Shown here piece after piece: positions 1 through 12,500 of a DNA stretch of 64,000 nucleotides. A program made the position numbers and the translations under genes. This DNA comes from Brachynemurus nebulosus (Eukaryota > Arthropoda > Insecta > Neuroptera > Myrmeleontidae), in the NCBI GenBank assembly GCA_035578155.1, contig JAPWDM010000013.1:13383440-13447439 (forward strand), given 5' to 3'. The notes beneath the pieces were generated by a model. The model did no database searches. It saw only the letters and a list, made by a program, of their open reading frames with translations, and was not told the origin of the DNA. How positions within the stretch are numbered: the first letter of the stretch is position 1; each line of letters opens with the position of its first letter.

Positions 1-929
1 GTATCATTTTGCATTGATTAATTTAGATTAATCGAATGAAAGTAAAAACAAAATTTAATTAATAATCGTAATCGATCATATATTGAGATTAGAATTAATT
101 AACTATGTAAAAGTTAAATTAATTAAAGCATGATCAGTAGAACAGCTGTTGAAAATTATTGATTTTCGTCAGAGATACTAAAAAAAATAATTAATTTCAA
201 CATTGGAAGACTTTTTTTCAAATTATTAAACTATCAGTAAGATTTCTGTCGTATTTTTAGTACAAATAATACTTTTACATAACTTATGGATATTACAATG
301 CAATAATTGATGTTTGATTTGATTTCACCGTGGCTTTGTATATTTTAAATAATTATTATTATAATTTATCTTTTAATAAATGGCATTTGTTTAGATGAAT
401 GAAGAAAACGGAAATGGTTAAATTCAGGAAATAAAATATAAATATTTTGTAATTACATTTTCTATAAGAAAGAATTCTAGTTATTTTAATATTCGCGCTA
501 TTCGTTAATTAAATAAAATGACAAAAGAAACGGCTAACAGGATCGGTGGAAGGCTAAACGAAATTGCCTTATCAGAGTACTAATCAAAAAAGATTTACGG
601 TTTTTGCCAAAAAGATCAAAGCTTAAATGATCGAGAATCGTACTCGTTATTAAGTAATATTAAAAATAAGAAAATAACATTTAAAATATATTCATCTTTA
701 ATTTTGACCAACTTCTTAAAAATTTACCGGTTTTAATTAAGTCAGGGAAATTTTTTAGAAAATACTTCTAAGTTTTATTGATATTTGATTGGCGGTATCA
801 TAACTATAAGGCTGTAAAAAAAATAACAAAAGAATAGTTTTTCAAAGATTCTGGTTGACAAAAAGTGGATGCCATCTAACGTGGACCTTTTAAAAATGCG
901 AGTATGTTGAATATGCTCAGTATGTTAAG
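1..929. other. AT-rich intergenic sequence, nothing recognised
   Basis: Very AT-rich sequence with no sustained open frame, splice-flanked exon or terminal inverted repeat that I can see. A 21-codon open frame beginning near 518 is too short to support as a gene. Confidence 0.6.
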
Positions 930-1520
930 TATAAAAATTCGTTAAGTGCGTGTTTTTGACACGCACTAAGTAATGTCACCTCAGTGAAAGTGTTAATTTG
1001 AACTAGTGTGAAACATTTTGACCAAAGTAAAATATGTCATCAACTTTTCTTTTTACATACCAAGGAAGTTGTGCAAGGAAATCCAGGTTTGATAATTTTC
1101 GCTCAATCTACACCGCATTCTTAATGTTCATGAATTTTTTCAGATTTTTCTGAGCAATCCTTCTGGTAATAAGGGCCGCAGATAGCAATTTTTATGATGC
1201 TTTTCCAAACAAAAAAAAAAGGACAAAAAGTATGTAGTTGTATATATTACTGGATTCGGGCTTTAATAGGCTTTCGTTTGATACCCTACTCGGTGCTCTT
1301 GAAAAAAATTTCATTTTCACTTTCCAGGTTATCCCCCAAAAATTAATCCCCAGAATCGAAACTCAACTTTACATCTGCTACATTTGGAATTAGGCCATCA
1401 CATCCTATTTCTGTGCTAAATTTCGTGTTGAGTGGTTTCAGAGGAAATTGCCTGTGACAGACACCGAACTGATTGCATAAGTGTTCCGTTTTGACAATTT
1501 TGGTACGGAACACTAAAAAT
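930..1520 (+). repeat. Interspersed repeat family F (5' hairpin, 3' GGTACGGAACACT), apparently full length
   Basis: The left part holds a 7-bp stem hairpin, GTGCGTG-tttttga-CACGCAC, inside a 63-bp block (937-999) that recurs almost unchanged at 50701-50763. The right part contains GTGACAGACACCGAACTG and ends in GGTACGGAACACTAAAAA. The combination of a 5' hairpin, a tract around GACAGAC and a terminal TACGGAAC motif matches, from memory, a short non-autonomous repeat that is very common in some insect genomes; I do not assign a superfamily. A related 3' portion lies near 44650-44800 and a related hairpin at 8247-8275. Both boundaries are approximate. Confidence 0.5.
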
Positions 1521-2184
1521 AACATATTTAGTGACACACATGCGTAGTGTGGACATATACTTCCACCTTTATTATTTATTATTGTATACAGAACAGAAAC
1601 TTGCGAGTCGTAATTTACTTTCACTTATTTTATTACAATTTACATATTGTGTTATGTTTTTTACATGCAAAATTATACGCCATGTATGTATGCCATTCAA
1701 GTTTTTTTTTATTGCTATAGCATAATCAGGCCAAGTTCAACCACAATATGATTAAATTAATTATAAGTCTAGTATTGTAGCTACTAGGTCTAGTATTCAA
1801 TTATTCGTGTAGGTAAGTATACATAGAGATGAGGCGCAACTTGTGCGCATTGTAAAATAGATTATCTCGTTTTCTGCATCCGTGGTAATCGTTTGTGATG
1901 CGTCCATTAAAAAATAATTCAATTGAACGTAAGTACCTAATTCTTTATGTAATAATTTATGAATATTGTTGGGTAAATTGGGTAAACCAAGTAGAAAATA
2001 GGAAAGAGTTTGGTTATTTATTTGGTCTGTCTCATGGCCCTTACAGAAAGCACCCGAGGGGTATCCATAAATTACGTACACAAACAGCGAGAGAGGGTGG
2101 GGCGAAGTAAAGGCCTAGCGTGATGAAGCGTGACCAGAAGAGAGGTAAGAGTCCGAGCAAACATGATGTCATTTCATTATATCT
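1521..2184. other. Intergenic sequence, nothing recognised
   Basis: Short open frames occur on both strands but overlap each other and show no protein family signature. No terminal repeats were seen. Confidence 0.5.
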
Positions 2185-2980
2185 CATTCATCGGCAACCT
2201 TTTTTGGATGGCGGGCCATTTTTAAAAAAATTAATTTTTAGCGGGCCGCACACTCAAATATTTTTTAATGTAGTATGTGGCTTAAGTAGGTTTTTTTAAA
2301 CGAATTTTCGAATCGAAAATTCAGCTATTAGAGTCACTGTCTTAATGCTGCTTGAGCCCGGAATTATGATAGAAATAATTTATTTTGAAGTCTCTAGAAG
2401 CCAAAAATGACATTCACTAAAATTTGTATAAACTCTCGAACGAAAAATCCCGTTTTTACGGAATTCGGTAAAAATGCTGGAAGTCCAAAAAGTCAGACAC
2501 GTCCGATGCCCGGAATGGATTTTTAGGCATTTTTGCTTAAACAATTTTTGTGGAAAAAGAGAGTTATTTGCCCCAATTTTCTCATGTTTTTGCCACATTT
2601 TCTTACACCGTTGGAAAGAGAAGAAAATAATCACATAAAAAGGGTTTTTGAAAAATAATTCTATGTTAAGCAGTTTTCGAGAAAAACTAATTTTTGTAAA
2701 CGGAAATTCGCTATATTATGCAGGATACAGCGACAGGGGTATTTTCTTTTCTTTTTTTTTTTAACACAATATAAATATTATTAAAAATCAACATGAGGAA
2801 AAATTTTTAGTAACAGTTTTATTTACATGTTACAAAACATCGGAAAAAGTATACCTTAAGTATGCTCAACTCTGCATATAGGCAGAGCAAATTGTTCGAA
2901 AAGTTATATTGCTTGGCGGGCCGCATGAAAGCTTGCAAAGGGCCGCATACGACCCGCGGGCCGCAGGTTGCCGACCCCTG
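2185..2980. mobile_element. Eroded hAT element split by a nested repeat
   Basis: The right end, read inward, is CAGGGGTCGGCAACCTGCGG followed by CCCGCGGG-type sequence, the classic terminus of many hAT (Charlie-like) elements. The left end keeps the TCGGCAACCT core and the GCGGGCC subterminal block but has lost the CAGGGG consensus. No convincing 8-bp target duplication survives, so this is an old copy. It is interrupted at 2301-2741 by a Helitron-like repeat, so the original element was about 355 bp. No transposase coding remains. Confidence 0.65.
2301..2741 (-). mobile_element. Helitron-like family H, copy 1 (nested in hAT)
   Basis: Taken as the reverse strand, the copy starts ACCCCTGTCGCTGTATCCTG and ends with a 9-bp stem hairpin GAATTTTCG-att-CGAAAATTC. 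The same ends bound the copies at 9036-9544 and 58700-59139. It lies inside the older hAT at 2185-2980, which dates it as the younger insertion. Confidence 0.55.
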
Positions 2981-4305
2981 CTTTAGGGGGTTGATGGTTT
3001 AGGTTTACGGAGATTTGAAAAATTCGGTGCAGCGTGACATGAAGGAGGACGGGGTTGGTTGAAAAATGCGCGAATTTTGTATGACATAATTTATGGATGG
3101 TCCATGAGAAGTTTTTTTTTACGTCTTGACGATGACATAGTGGAGTTTAACCATCCGTTTTTCAGATTCTTTGTTTACAACGGTCATAACAGACGCCACC
3201 AAAATCATTATTTTATACCTCCTTTATATAGATTTGGAACGTTTTTATGTCGCCAGCCGTTTTGAGGGGGGATTATGAAGCGAAATCATAAAAAAATCTT
3301 CCTCAGTATGATTGGTTATGGATTCAAATCCTTCACCTAATGGTCCAAGGTTTTATTTTTAGCTAAAAACAGATAAATACATAAATTTGGTAGAATGGTT
3401 TCAAGACACAGAACGAATATGTCCCGAGAAAGATCTTAGCAAGATCAGGAAGAAACAAGACTGGAAAATTGCAGATTTAAACTTTTTAGAGAGAGAGAGC
3501 GAAGATTTTACACTATTTTGTAATGCAATAAAAAAAAAAAAATAAAAACTAGAAAATCTTGAAAATTTTCTTGTATGTATTTGATTAAGTGGAAAATAAC
3601 GTCTAGACTTGAGTATAGTTGTTGGTTTTTTGTACAACGAAAATTTTGTACTTGTTCAAAAATCAAAGAGTATATTTAATGAAGGCCATTTTAATGGATT
3701 AAAGTACACAAATTTCAAACCAGTTTTTAAAGATGATAATGCAATGAGCAGAATTAAGTGAATTTGGATTGTTTAAGTGAGGTATGACTATATAAAACTT
3801 TTCCATTGTGTTGTAGGAAATTTTCAATAAGAAATTTTTCAAGCTATTGAAAAGAATTGAAAGAAATTTTTCAGTTCTTTTATTTTTAAATAATATAATT
3901 ATTTGCCTTTCTGTTTTCTGTGAATACAACGCCTACTTAAACGTTTAGACTGAAAAGTTGTCTTTTAGAAAAAAAACTTCGCTATGGAATTTCATTGTTC
4001 CTTCTGACCTTTATCTATAAATAAGTAAACAAATAAATAAACAAAAATTTATTGGGTAAGCCTAGTAAATTTGATTAGTGAAGGTGTTGTCTATAGCAAA
4101 ATTTTATTACCAAGGTTGAAAAATAACAAAATTTGTGCCTACATGTTCACCAAAAGTCGTTAGTATTAAAAAAAACAAAACAAATACCTAAAACAAAACA
4201 AAATTATTTGTTTATTTTACACGTATTGTATACAATATTTTTTACAATATTAAATTAAAATTGGAAAGATTATCACAATTTATTAAGAGATTGACATCTG
4301 TGTAC
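2981..4305. other. Intergenic sequence, nothing recognised
   Basis: AT-rich with homopolymer runs (for example A at 3530-3542). The short open frames here have no recognisable domain and low-complexity composition. Confidence 0.5.
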
Positions 4306-4440
4306 ATTAAAAGATACTCTGCTAATAAGCGGCCGGGGTACACACAGTCTTCTCCGACTTGCAACAGACTTTCATTCAATTTTTAAAATGATTTTGTGCT
4401 TAAAGTGCATCTTACGTAGAGCGTCTTAACTATGGAAATT
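4306..4440 (-). repeat. Dispersed repeat family D, copy 1
   Basis: Its reverse strand shares AAGCACAAAATCA, GTCTGTT and GGAAGctGTGTGT-CCCC blocks, in the same order, with 10838-10960; 30862-30945 shares the second half. No termini or coding potential were identified. Confidence 0.45.
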
Positions 4441-4594
4441 ACGAAAAGACTTATTGCCTAATTAGGATGTCCCGTTCTTGACTACGGTGTAATAATCAGT
4501 GTTGGATTTTACGCAATTTAAGAGACAGCGTTGTTTTTTAAAAACTATATTGTTGAAATTTTTTAAACTCATATAAAAAGTAAAAGGTTTAGAT

Positions 4595-5293
4595 CAGTGT
4601 TTTCAACCTGTGGGTCGCGACCCCCTAAGGGGTCGCAGTACTTTAAAAATAAAACCAGTCTAGTTCAATATATGATATTTAATAAAGAGAAGGTTAATTA
4701 ATTGTTACATTAATATGAGAGTTTTATACTTTTGCGCGATAAAGTTTCAAAATTGCGACTTATTTTCAATAACAGTAAATCCGAATTTTAATTAATTGTC
4801 GTCATATAGACACTTTTTCTTTGCTTTTGTTTTATTACTCTCATTGGAACTTGAAGTTGACGGTTGTGCATATGTTTCCAAAAACTTATCCATTTTCAAT
4901 AATTACAATGAGCATAGAATTTTGAATATTAGACAATAATAAGTGAGCAACTACTAAACAAGGCAACTCAAAAAAATTTAAACACAACGCGAGTTCACAA
5001 TTCAAAGAATTCAAATGGATTACTCTCGGAAGTGTTAAACGGTGACGATCGTCGCACGTGCGCATGTCACTTTTTACGTCACGTGCGCCTTCAGAAGCTA
5101 CTATAAGTCGTCAATTTCGATGTCGATATAAAAATACGCCTGTTTTAAGTCCTTAATTACGTATTTAATCGATACCTAACTATGAAAATAACTAATAATG
5201 ATGAACGGATTCAATATTTATAACATAAAAAAATAAAAGTTGATAATAGCGGAGGGTAGGGGGTTGCGCCATGGAAAAGGTTGAAAAACACTG
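4595..5293 (-). mobile_element. Non-autonomous hAT element with perfect 8-bp TSD
   Basis: The left end reads CAGTGTTTTCAACCTGTGGG and the right end, read inward, CAGTGTTTTTCAACCTTTTC. Both sides are flanked by the identical 8-mer GTTTAGAT (4587-4594 and 5294-5301). Eight-base target duplications and CAGTG termini followed by YTCAACCT are typical of hAT elements. On the minus strand the interior keeps the first 33 codons of a transposase (separate entry), so this is an internal deletion derivative. The exact TSD suggests a fairly recent insertion. Confidence 0.9.
4792..4893 (-). pseudogene. Start of a hAT transposase (33 codons, then stop)
   Basis: The frame begins MDKFLETYAQPSTSSS, continues through a lysine-rich stretch (KTKAKKK) and stops after LYDDN. 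A short MDKFL-type start followed by a Ser/Thr-rich and basic segment resembles the N-termini of many animal hAT (ZBED5/SCAND3-like) transposases. No BED finger, catalytic region or hATC domain follows. The orientation matches an element whose 5' end lies at 5293. Confidence 0.5.
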
Positions 5294-5539
5294 GTTTAGA
5301 TAATCATATTATGTATTAACAAATTAAAGATTAATTTTAATATTAAATAAAAGTAAAAAAAAATTTATCCTGAGAATTGTGGAAAACTCTATGGCTATTG
5401 AGCTACGAAATCTTGACTTAATGCATAAATCTAATGTTAGATCATTCCGAAGCAAAAATTAAAGAAATCAATAGACAACTAGGTATTTGACGTTTCAAAC
5501 TGTTAAATAGTTGTAGAAAATTTCAAATTAAAAATTTCT

Positions 5540-5800
5540 TGTTTTCATAGTTTGTTTTTATGTTTGTGCATCCACAGTAATTACCATTACTCTGATTGCA
5601 TTGACATTTATAGGGGATCATATATTATGGCCTTACTTCCAAATACTCGCAAAATTTGAGCGAAATGGCACTAGTAGTAGGTAATAGGTATTGACTTACG
5701 ATTGTGATGAAATTCGTAGGGCACCATCTAGGAACTAAATCGCGGACGGAAAAACGCACCGACAGACAGACACGAAACCACGGCTATACTATTTATTTCA
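5540..5800 (-). repeat. Dispersed repeat family E, inverted copy
   Basis: The reverse strand shares CATTTCGCTCAAATTTTG and CAATCAGAGTA with 7570-7690, and an ACAGACACGAAA tract with 7380-7400. A further copy is at 30410-30668. The pair here is inverted and about 1.8 kb apart. No termini or coding were recognised. Confidence 0.5.
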
Positions 5801-6504
5801 TGACTACAAAGCTATGATTGGAATTACAAGGTTATGTAAAGTATTTTCTTTTTTTTTGAAAAATTTTTTTATTTATATTGTATTGATCAAATAATAAACA
5901 CAATACAAAAAAAAAAAAAAACGTTTGAATAAAAATAGATTGATTATATAATTTTTTTACGCATCGGTAGTAATTGCCATACCATCCTACTCTCCTCCTG
6001 TTTATTTATAGTAACCAATACACCATTTTATTATATCCTGGGATTGATAGCCTTGAACTATAGGGGAAAAAGTAAACAAGCAAAAAATATATTGAACATA
6101 TGGTTGACATCTTACTGCACGATCGCCTGCCTCATAAAGTCCGCCGTGTGTGTAGGTTCCTATTTTCTCTCTTGATTTCTTGATTTGCTTTTTCATCAAC
6201 AAAATTTTTATGCCAGTTGGTGTGAGAAAACTTTCGTTCGTCTTTCTCGTACAATTTTGTTATAAATTTTATTAGACTTGCATCGCCTCTCAGAATAGTT
6301 GCCGAATATACCATTCTTTGAAATCTGCGTATTTATAAAATCACAATTATCATTAAAATATCGTCACAGATTTTTCAGTAGAAAAATTTAATTTTGTCAT
6401 AGAAACAAGACACGCGTCTGTTTTCAGTACGCTAATTCTATATAAAAGTCTACGAATTGTTCAGATAAGTGACCCGAGTCCTTTAAGAATTTATCCAAGG
6501 GTTT
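5801..6504. other. Intergenic sequence, nothing recognised
   Basis: AT-rich. Two overlapping minus-strand frames near 6002-6314 show no family features. Confidence 0.5.
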
Positions 6505-6982
6505 GGAGTGCCAATGATTTTCCAAAATTACATTAAAAATAGAATGTTTTGTTCGAGAGTAATCGTGTTAACACAGAAATATAGGTATATATTTTTTATG
6601 AAATTTGATAAAAACATTGGTAACCCCAAACTTTTATGGATGAGTTTTTCAGTCAGACACGTCCTGATCACGTCCCGTGTCTTCATCCAGACATTAAAAG
6701 ATGAGATTTTGCCAAAATTTGCTACAATCCAGAAATTTTCCATTTTGTTTTTACACTGTCTCAACAAGTAGAATAATAATTTACATAAGTTAGGTTTTTG
6801 CACTATTATTCTAAGTAAACTGGTTTTTTGAGAAAAATTTAAGAAAAAAAAAACTTATTTTAGTTTGTTTGCAATAATCAAGTTTTTTAATATGTAAGTA
6901 TCGATAAAGTTTTACGTCTTCTAAGGTTTTTGATTGCCAAAAAGGAAAATTCGTTATGTTACGCAGGATACTGCGACAGGTT
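6505..6982 (-). mobile_element. Helitron-like family H, diverged copy lacking its hairpin end
   Basis: The segment ends TTACGCAGGATACTGCGACAGG, matching the family's ACCCCTGTCGCAG... end read on the reverse strand. The interior keeps GTTCGAGAGTAATCGTG and GTCAGACACGTCC, shared with the copies at 2301, 9036 and 58700. The hairpin end is missing. Confidence 0.5.
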
Positions 6983-7239
6983 CATATAATTTTAATTATA
7001 CATATTTTAAAATCAGGCTATCTATACGAATATATAATATATAGATATACTTACTTGAACTTAATACAGATATTACAAAACATGTCAATTTAAGTTCAAC
7101 TCACAATGTAAATATTAAAACTGAAATGTCTCTGTTCTACATAACACAAATTGCTAAATATTTACAGAATGATCCTTGGAAAATGAGAACACTGTAATTT
7201 TAATAGCAATTTTACCCATGCGTGATGAATCCTGCATCA

Positions 7240-7700
7240 GAATATTATAGTTTTGTTCCCGAAATCACTAAAGTAGCAGAAGTGTTGCGGTAAATTTTGA
7301 AATACCAACAATTTTTTTGCGCATTAAAATGAAAATTTTCACGCGGATTTTAGTTTCAGAACTTCCTGGACAATTCTAATTTCGTGTCTGTCCATCTGAG
7401 TGTCCGAAATTTCCACCAAATGACGTAAAATTCTGGAACAATTCGATCGTTTTTGATGAAAATTTTAGAAATTATGCGGTTTGGTCCCTAGATGGTTCCT
7501 AGCCATTTTTTTTCGCAATTAATGGTAGCCACAACGAGGCGCTACCGTGAAATCCTATTAAACGTCGATTTCTTACTTACTACTTAGTCCCATTTCGCTC
7601 AAATTTTGTGAGTATTTGAGCATTAGGCCTTCTAGAAATTTCAATACAATCAGAGTATTGATAGTTACTTTGCATGCGTAAACGTAAAATATGTTAACGG
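7240..7700 (+). repeat. Dispersed repeat family E, plus copy
   Basis: Contains ACTAAAGTAGCAGAAG, TTTCGTGTCTGTCCATCTG, CCATTTCGCTCAAATTTTG and CAATACAATCAGAGTA in the order seen in the inverted copy at 5540-5800 and at 30410-30668. Confidence 0.5.
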
Positions 7701-8535
7701 TGGGTAGATGAAATGGACTCTTTGTTAAAATTTAAAAATATCGTATGAGTTTAAAAACATTCTGTATACTCTTTTAAAGTAAGCATGTAAGTCTCGTTTA
7801 ATATATTTATTTAGGTCAATTTGCAAAAGCTTTAATATATTCAACAAACACTGTGAATTAGTGAATGAGTTGAGTCCGTGAGTTTTGCAGGACGAACAGA
7901 GAAAGAATGCTACAGAAGACAAAACTTCAAAAAGAACAAAATTAAACGAACATTTTAAAAAAAAAAACAACAGCCATTATTGTCCATCCTTTTAAGAGCC
8001 ATTTTATTGTTATAAATATAAAAAATATTTTTATGTAAATATTATACAGTGTTTACAATGACTGATTCTGTATGAATATATCAGTCTGTCTGTCTGTTTG
8101 TCAGCTATTGTATTTGAAATCATCAATCATTAACAAACAAATTTTTATACATATTGATCATTTTAATCGTTAGCAAACATATAGATAACGGATGTGATGA
8201 GTTTACACGTATAAAAATATTGTATTGTATAGCAAAAAGTTTGGCAAGTGTGTGCTAGACACACATTAAGACAGGATTTCGTAGTTCAGCAGCTACCGTT
8301 TTTCATATTTCTTGGGATAGAATATTTCTTGTTAAGTCCCGTAACTATCACAAAGTGGTCAAGTGTGTTTCGTAGTTAGAACTGCGAAATCCCAAAGTCA
8401 AGAAAAATGAAAATTTGAAATACGACATTCCACGTACGTACCGTATTTAAATTTTATATTTATAATAAGTTGACATTAATGCTCAGTTGAAAAAAATAAA
8501 ATTTTAATACCTAAAGTTCCTCATTTATTTTAAAA
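7701..8535. other. Intergenic sequence with one family-F-like hairpin
   Basis: Mostly featureless. At 8247-8275 it contains AAGTGTGTG-ctaga-CACACATTAAG, the same hairpin form as the family F motif at 937 and 50701. A short TCTGTCTG run lies near 8087. Confidence 0.4.
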
Positions 8536-8862
8536 TACCCCTGTCGCAGCATCCTGCATAACATAGCGAATTTCCGTTTATAAAAATCCGTTTTTCTGTG
8601 ATTTTTCCCCCTTTTAAGTGATTTTTCCTTCTCTTTCTAATGGTGTAAATAAATGTCAAAAAAAAATTTTAACTTTAGAAAATTTTGGCAAAAAACTAAT
8701 TTTTTTCACGAAAAATGGTCAAAAAAACCATGTTCTAGGCATCCGACATGGCTGGCTAACGAATTTGTCCAACGGTGTGGGACTAAATATAAATTTAATA
8801 CATAAATTTTAGTGAATATTATTTTTGGTTTCTAGGGACCCCAAAACAAATTTCTATTATAG
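8536..8862 (+). mobile_element. Helitron-like family H, 3'-truncated copy
   Basis: Begins ACCCCTGTCGCAGCATCCTG with the shared CATAGCGAATTTCCG block. It carries the common interior (GGCATCCGACATGGCTGG), then loses similarity before the hairpin end. Confidence 0.6.
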
Positions 8863-9035
8863 TCTCGGAGATTTATTTCGGAGCTCTAAAAAATAGAACT
8901 TTCTTCGGAACCCTAAAAAACGGCATATAAGTAACATACAAACATATACATATGTATGACGTATATGACTTATATACAATCTATATATCTTCCTGTACCA
9001 CAAACACATTCTTTCATATAATTATGCATATAGGT

Positions 9036-9362
9036 ATACCCCTGTCGCAGCATCCTGCATAACATAGCGAATGCTCTTTTATAAAAATTAAATTTTCTCG
9101 GAAACTAGTTGACATAGAATAATATTTTAAAGACCTTTTTTATGCAATTTTTTTTCGTCGTTTAAATGATGTAAAAAAATTTCGCAAAAAATTTTAAATA
9201 AGTGGAAATTTTGGCAAAAAACTAATTTTTTGCAAGAACAAACACCATGTTCCTGGCATCCGACGTGTCTGGCTAACGAACTTGTCCAACGGTTTGGGAT
9301 TTCCAACATTTTCACCAAATTTCGTAAACCTAGGACATTTCGTTCGAGAGTTATCGTGCGGA

Positions 9363-9418
<56 letters not shown>

Positions 9419-9544
9419 TAAATTTTGGTGAATATTATTTTCGGTTTCTAGGGACCTCAAAACAAATTTCTGCCATGGTCCCGGGTTCAAGTCGCGTCAT
9501 GACAGTGGCTGTAATAGCGAGCTTCCATTCTGGAAATTCGCTAA
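9036..9544 (+). mobile_element. Helitron-like family H, long copy with internal (TA)n
   Basis: Runs from ATACCCCTGTCGCAGCATCC to a hairpin-like GGAAATTCGCTAA end, about 173 bp downstream of copy 8536-8862 in the same orientation. A TA/CA microsatellite (9365-9420) sits at the position where other copies have short ATATAT tracts, so the microsatellite seems to be part of the element. A GGGTTCAAGTCGC stretch near the 3' end resembles a pol III B box but is at the wrong end for a SINE promoter. Confidence 0.6.
9365..9420. repeat. TA-rich microsatellite inside family H copy
   Basis: About 56 bp of alternating TA interrupted by ACA steps. Confidence 0.9.
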
Positions 9545-12500
9545 AACAAATATCTAGGAGGCAAATTAAGATTTTTACCATGATGACGTCATCAGGATTC
9601 TAAAACATTTAAGGATCCAGTGATTTTAATTTTTCGTCTACCCAAAGTAAAATTTTAAGCTAGTTATGTAGATACTGCAATAACATTCTTTTAATTTCTA
9701 ACAAAACTGGACGTTTATATCTGAAAAATATCGATTATATTATATAGCATTTTTACAGTAATTATATCATTAAACTGGATTTCTAATAAAAATTCTTAAT
9801 GCTCTTAATTTTTAGAAAAAATTCATTTTTGCAAATATAATTTCAAAAATATAAAAGCCACAAAATTTTAACATTCTAAAAATTCCATAATGGTGGAGGT
9901 TCCGGGAAATTTTCGTTAGTAACAATTAAAAAATTATTCCTTTCACCATAATATATATTTTTTTTTGACAAAGTGAATGTGCTTTCGAAAAAATTCAAAA
10001 ATTACTCTTATTGTCTATTTAAAAATCTTTTATCGTATATTAAATGTATACATACCTCTTTTCAGATAAAATTGATCATGAGTTTTCGTTAAAAAATTAA
10101 ATAATTCTTATATTCGAAACAAATCGATCTTCTATTCTTTTCTAAAAATAAACTGCAAATTTAAAATTTACATAAATGCAATAATAAAAGAGATAAAGCC
10201 AAGAAAACGGAAATTATTTAAATTCAAAGTTACGAAGCATGGTTAAATTTAACTGAAATAGACCATAGTTATATCAAAATTGATCATTACTTGTGAAATT
10301 CTTTCAAAATAAACTTTGATTGATCTTTATCATTTCGTGTGTTGTTGATATTTGCCATTTCTAAAATTTTCTATTGCAAATAAAAATTTCCTAATCACAA
10401 TTTAAAAAAAAAAAATGTATATTTAGGCACTTAACTTTCCAAATTAAAATTGTTTAACAATACATTAATTATAAATTAAGTAACACCTATATGTATGCGT
10501 AAAAAATATTTGTAAAGAAATTGACGTTCAAAATATTGTTTTAAGTAAAAACATCTAAAATAACTACATACTAAAAATAAAGAACAAAAATTAACTAAAA
10601 AATGATGCGTTAAGCACTTGACCGAATAACGAAATACTTTCACCGAGATTATGTAACAGGTATTAGACGTGTATATAATATCAATGGAAGCAAGAGTTAA
10701 AACAAATGCGACCTTGAAATATCAACTTTATTTCGAGTATCAAAAGACGTCGTAGAGTTAAAAGAGAATTGAAATATAAAAATTTATTTTCCCCAAAAAT
10801 TTTTACGTGCATTTTACATTTTATAGTCTTCTAAACAATTTTGGATTCGTGATAAGACGCAGTTTAAGCACAAAATCACTTTAAAGATCTGATAAAAGTC
10901 TGTTACGGGTATGAGGAAGCTGTGTGCCATCCCCAATGATAGTGTATTTCTTATACTTCTAAACAGATTTATCTGTTTATTGTGCAAAATTTTTGATTTT
11001 TAACATCAGTTTTTCGTTGTAACATAACAAAAATTCCCCATTTTCCATAAAAGATCGTGTAATTTTGCTATCTATTATTAGAATGCATTTTTTTCAATCA
11101 TAAGCTTCCTGGTCAATATTAAAATTTGACGTATTTTTTCTTTAGTCTAAAATCTGTTCAATTTGGTGGGTGTCAATCTTCTTAAATAATTTCAAATGAA
11201 TATTGAGACAATACGCTTAAGTCTAAAAATATTTAAAATTCCGTAAAGAACATAGAAGCCTTTGGCATTCTAAAGAATATTAAATCGCTGTTATAAACAA
11301 AAACTTAATTTACAGTATACAATCCTGTAATGGGTTGGCCAGTCCTATAGATACTTTTAATAAAAACACTACTTTACAGATTTTTTCGTAAAATTTTCTT
11401 GAACACAATGAAGGATCTACGTTGAACGTTTCTCAAAGATATATACCTATTAATTAAATTTTTTTATAGCATTGTATTTTTTGTAAATTTTATAGCATCT
11501 TTACCGTCCTTATTTGAGTTTTTAAGACCACCGTAAAATTTTTGCTATCTATAAATTTTATGTAAATATAGATACAACATTTTCTTCAAGCGATTAAAGC
11601 CAACTCTTTAATTTTTGTTGATATTCCAACACATTTTTACAATATATATGTAGAAAATTTCAGTTCATTAACATTTTACAAATTCTAAATAATTATTATC
11701 TTTGGTACTGTAGGTACTGGTTTTTATATTATAATTTTAATTAACTACTTTTTATCAAAATTGTTGAACTATATATTAGTTCAATGACGACGCCTTGAAA
11801 CAAAAAACAAGTGAATTGTGACAAACAAAATAAACTATCAATTTTTTTTTATAGACTGAAGTAAGTAAAAATTTTAGATAGATACTTTTGAAAGAAAAAC
11901 CTGTTATTTAACTTTTGAAGATCTTCGATTAATGCTCTTAGATCAAAAATATTTTTTTTCGTAAAATTTTATTTTAAATAGGCTTAATCGTCTTTTCGTG
12001 TAAGAAACGGCTTTAAAACGGCGAAAAATGGTTACTGACGACATTCCAGTGACTTTAAGTAAGAATCCCGTAAAAGAGGAGTAGAGTAGGAATAACAATA
12101 ATTTTTCGTGTTTTTCTTTTTTATTTTTGCTTGTAAACCTAATTTTTCGGGGAAACAATTGTAAATTGCCTTCGCACATACTCTAACAGAAGCACAAAAG
12201 TACTCAGGAGCCTTCACATGTGTAAATCTGGCCTTGGCAAAAATGAAAATATTTGGTATTATTTTGGATTAAATTTTCTAATTTTATTTTTGTTTACATT
12301 TAATAATAAATAAGGTAAAGTATTCATTTATAAGTGCCATTAATGGACTAGATAAGATATTAATTATATATAGATACGTATTATCTTATCATAATTTACT
12401 AATAATAATGTCTAAAACCTAATATAAAAATTAAAAAAGAATTACAGAATAAATTTTGTATATTACGAAAATTGTAACACTGAATATATTGGGCGCTTTT

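Noticed and set aside
5540..7700. Single fold-back transposon formed by the inverted family E copies
   Set aside because: The copies differ in length and content, no flanking duplication was found, and a third copy stands alone at 30410; two independent insertions are likelier.
9127..9490. Overlapping frames on both strands with Tyr-Ile runs
   Set aside because: They cross a family H repeat and its TA microsatellite; other copies do not keep the frame.
9485..9500. Pol III B box making family H a SINE
   Set aside because: The B-box-like GGTTCAAGTC lies near the hairpin 3' end, no A box is at the right distance, and no poly(A) or retroposon-type target duplication is seen.
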